From the NCBI RefSeq assembly GCF_024721175.1, contig NZ_CP099399.1, forward strand, positions 2,914,001 through 2,978,000: 64,000 bases of DNA, read 5' to 3'. A program made the position numbers and the translations under genes. The notes beneath the pieces are model-generated. The model made no database searches and had not been told where the DNA came from. It was given only the letters and a program-made list of their open reading frames with translations. This document shows, in pieces, positions 63,113 through 64,000 of this stretch. Each line of letters opens with the position of its first letter. Within the stretch, counting starts at the first letter, position 1. This DNA comes from Rhizobium sp. Pop5. Its GTDB lineage: Bacteria > Pseudomonadota > Alphaproteobacteria > Rhizobiales > Rhizobiaceae.

Positions 63113-64000
63113 ATGAGTTACGGCCCTTCTTATGCTCCAGACGGAGAAATCGATCTGACGCAATACGCCGCGAGGCCGCGTCGTGGCATCAAGAAAGAGA
63201 CGCTGGTCCGCGGGCTCCTCACGGTCATGCTCTATGTCACGCTCTTGCGGGCAACCGCCATGTGGTATGGCTACCCATCAGTTTTCGATGAAGATGCCGC
63301 TGTGGATCCGCTTCCGCAGAAGCTGATGCTATACTCGCTGATTCCGATGATCGGCCTCTACTTCTTCCTGGAGCCAAATCGATTTCTTTCCTATTTTCGG
63401 AGAATCCCGGTCCTCGTCATCGTTGTCGCCGGCTTTTCACTGATATCCATTGCCTTGTCGATTAGTTTTGGCGCATCCGCGCGCGGCATCGCCGCCGTGG
63501 CGATATTGACGATCGGCCCACTCCTCTACAGACATCGCTACGGCAGTGTCGAAACGTTCAGGCTGCTTCAAAACTTCGCCATCGTCGCAGCCTTTGCCAA
63601 CGTCTTATATATAATTGCCTTTCCGCGTTTTGCCATCATGGGTGGCTCCTATGCCGGGATGGTCAAAGGGCTATTTTATCATAAAAACACGATGGGACAG
63701 TTCTTTGCCGTCGCGTTCATTGTCGTGATTTCGATTGGGCTGCCGCCCTCCAGGCTTCGATATCGGACGTTGTTTCGCTGGGCAGCTTTGTTGCTGATGC
63801 TTTTGCTGGTCGCCGTCTCGCGCTCGTCGACAGCCGTTGTCATGTTGGCAATGGGCCTTGCGACGCTCGCTGGTCTGAAGATGATGTTCAAGATCGGCAA
63901 CTCCGGCGTGCGATCGTTCTTTCTGTTGTTTCTCTGCCTCGTGCTCGGCTTTATGGGCGCTTCCGCCTATCTCGGTGCTGCGCAGTTGATTGCTGATGCC
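63113..64000 (+). CDS. Wzy/ExoQ-like polysaccharide polymerase (partial, 3' end outside window)
   Basis: 296 codons are visible from ATG 63113 (CAGGAG upstream at a distance). After a ~30-residue polar N-terminus come repeated membrane helices (VRGLLTVMLYVTLLRA, LVIVVAGFSLISIALSI, FAVAFIVVISIGLP). The segment GLFYHKNTMGQFFAV near residue 190 is the H-K-N motif of the O-antigen ligase/polymerase family that includes ExoQ. It would join flipped repeat units in the periplasm. The gene is cut by the window edge. Confidence 0.82.
   Translation, partial: MSYGPSYAPDGEIDLTQYAARPRRGIKKETLVRGLLTVMLYVTLLRATAMWYGYPSVFDEDAAVDPLPQKLMLYSLIPMIGLYFFLEPNRFLSYFRRIPVLVIVVAGFSLISIALSISFGASARGIAAVAILTIGPLLYRHRYGSVETFRLLQNFAIVAAFANVLYIIAFPRFAIMGGSYAGMVKGLFYHKNTMGQFFAVAFIVVISIGLPPSRLRYRTLFRWAALLLMLLLVAVSRSSTAVVMLAMGLATLAGLKMMFKIGNSGVRSFFLLFLCLVLGFMGASAYLGAAQLIADA

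Overview
The window reads as a GC-rich alphaproteobacterium of the Rhizobium/Agrobacterium group. The basis is the NodS-like and NodB-like domains, the ExoM/ExoV/ExoQ-like polysaccharide genes, the TfuA protein and overall codon use. No rRNA or tRNA gene was recognised, so chromosome versus large plasmid cannot be decided.

Region 1 (1-23.1 kb) is an accessory, mobile-DNA-rich island. A minus-strand operon encodes a C5 cytosine methyltransferase, two large proteins of unknown fold (815 and 687 aa) and a very large SF2 helicase with a zinc ribbon that runs off the left edge. This gene content matches a type II Druantia anti-phage system (druM-druF-druG-druE). It is followed by a probably frameshifted gene behind two palindromic operators, a small gene with a strong terminator, a CoiA-like nuclease gene and an unknown gene. 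Then comes a Tn7-like transposition operon: a 64-aa ORF, TnsA-like, TnsB-like (intact DDE), TnsC-like (single-base frameshift near its 3' end) and a long TniQ/TnsD-like protein. Short repeats with the core GGATTTATG lie in opposite orientations on the two sides of this operon and look like transposase-binding arrays. An IS481-family element is inserted at the right array, and two inverted copies of a related motif lie beyond it.

Region 2 (23.1-28.6 kb) holds a SAM methyltransferase, a TetR regulator divergent from a small thioredoxin-reductase-like flavoprotein, a secreted small protein, a small membrane protein and a DUF882/M15-type peptidoglycan-associated protein.

Region 3 (28.9-38.2 kb) is a polysaccharide cluster: a UDP-glucuronate-decarboxylase-like epimerase, three family-2 glycosyltransferases, an MsbA-type ABC exporter and a 1005-aa protein. 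That protein fuses a glycosyltransferase, a NodS-like methyltransferase and a NodB-like deacetylase.

Region 4 (38.2-42.3 kb) is a ribose-type sugar ABC transporter whose membrane and ATPase genes diverge from a sugar-epimerase-like SDR gene and the binding-protein gene. The next 1.35 kb is mostly A+T-rich and has no convincing gene.

Region 5 (43.6-49.9 kb) contains small rhizobial ORFs and a minus-strand operon: XRE regulator, SARP/TPR regulator, a 70-aa putative precursor peptide, YcaO and TfuA. This is the layout of a ribosomally made, thioamidated or azoline-bearing peptide. The precursor and YcaO share one reading frame, separated only by a TGA, and no ordinary start codon serves the conserved YcaO N-terminus. 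A SAM methyltransferase lies upstream.

Region 6 (50.3-64 kb) begins with two membrane proteins of unknown role. A large plus-strand acidic exopolysaccharide locus follows: a Tat-exported GH10 glycanase, a GT4 glycosyltransferase, a hexapeptide acyltransferase, two pyruvyltransferases, a Wzx-type flippase, five GT2-type glycosyltransferases and a Wzy/ExoQ-like polymerase cut by the right edge. Together these would assemble, decorate, flip, polymerise and trim a lipid-linked repeat unit.
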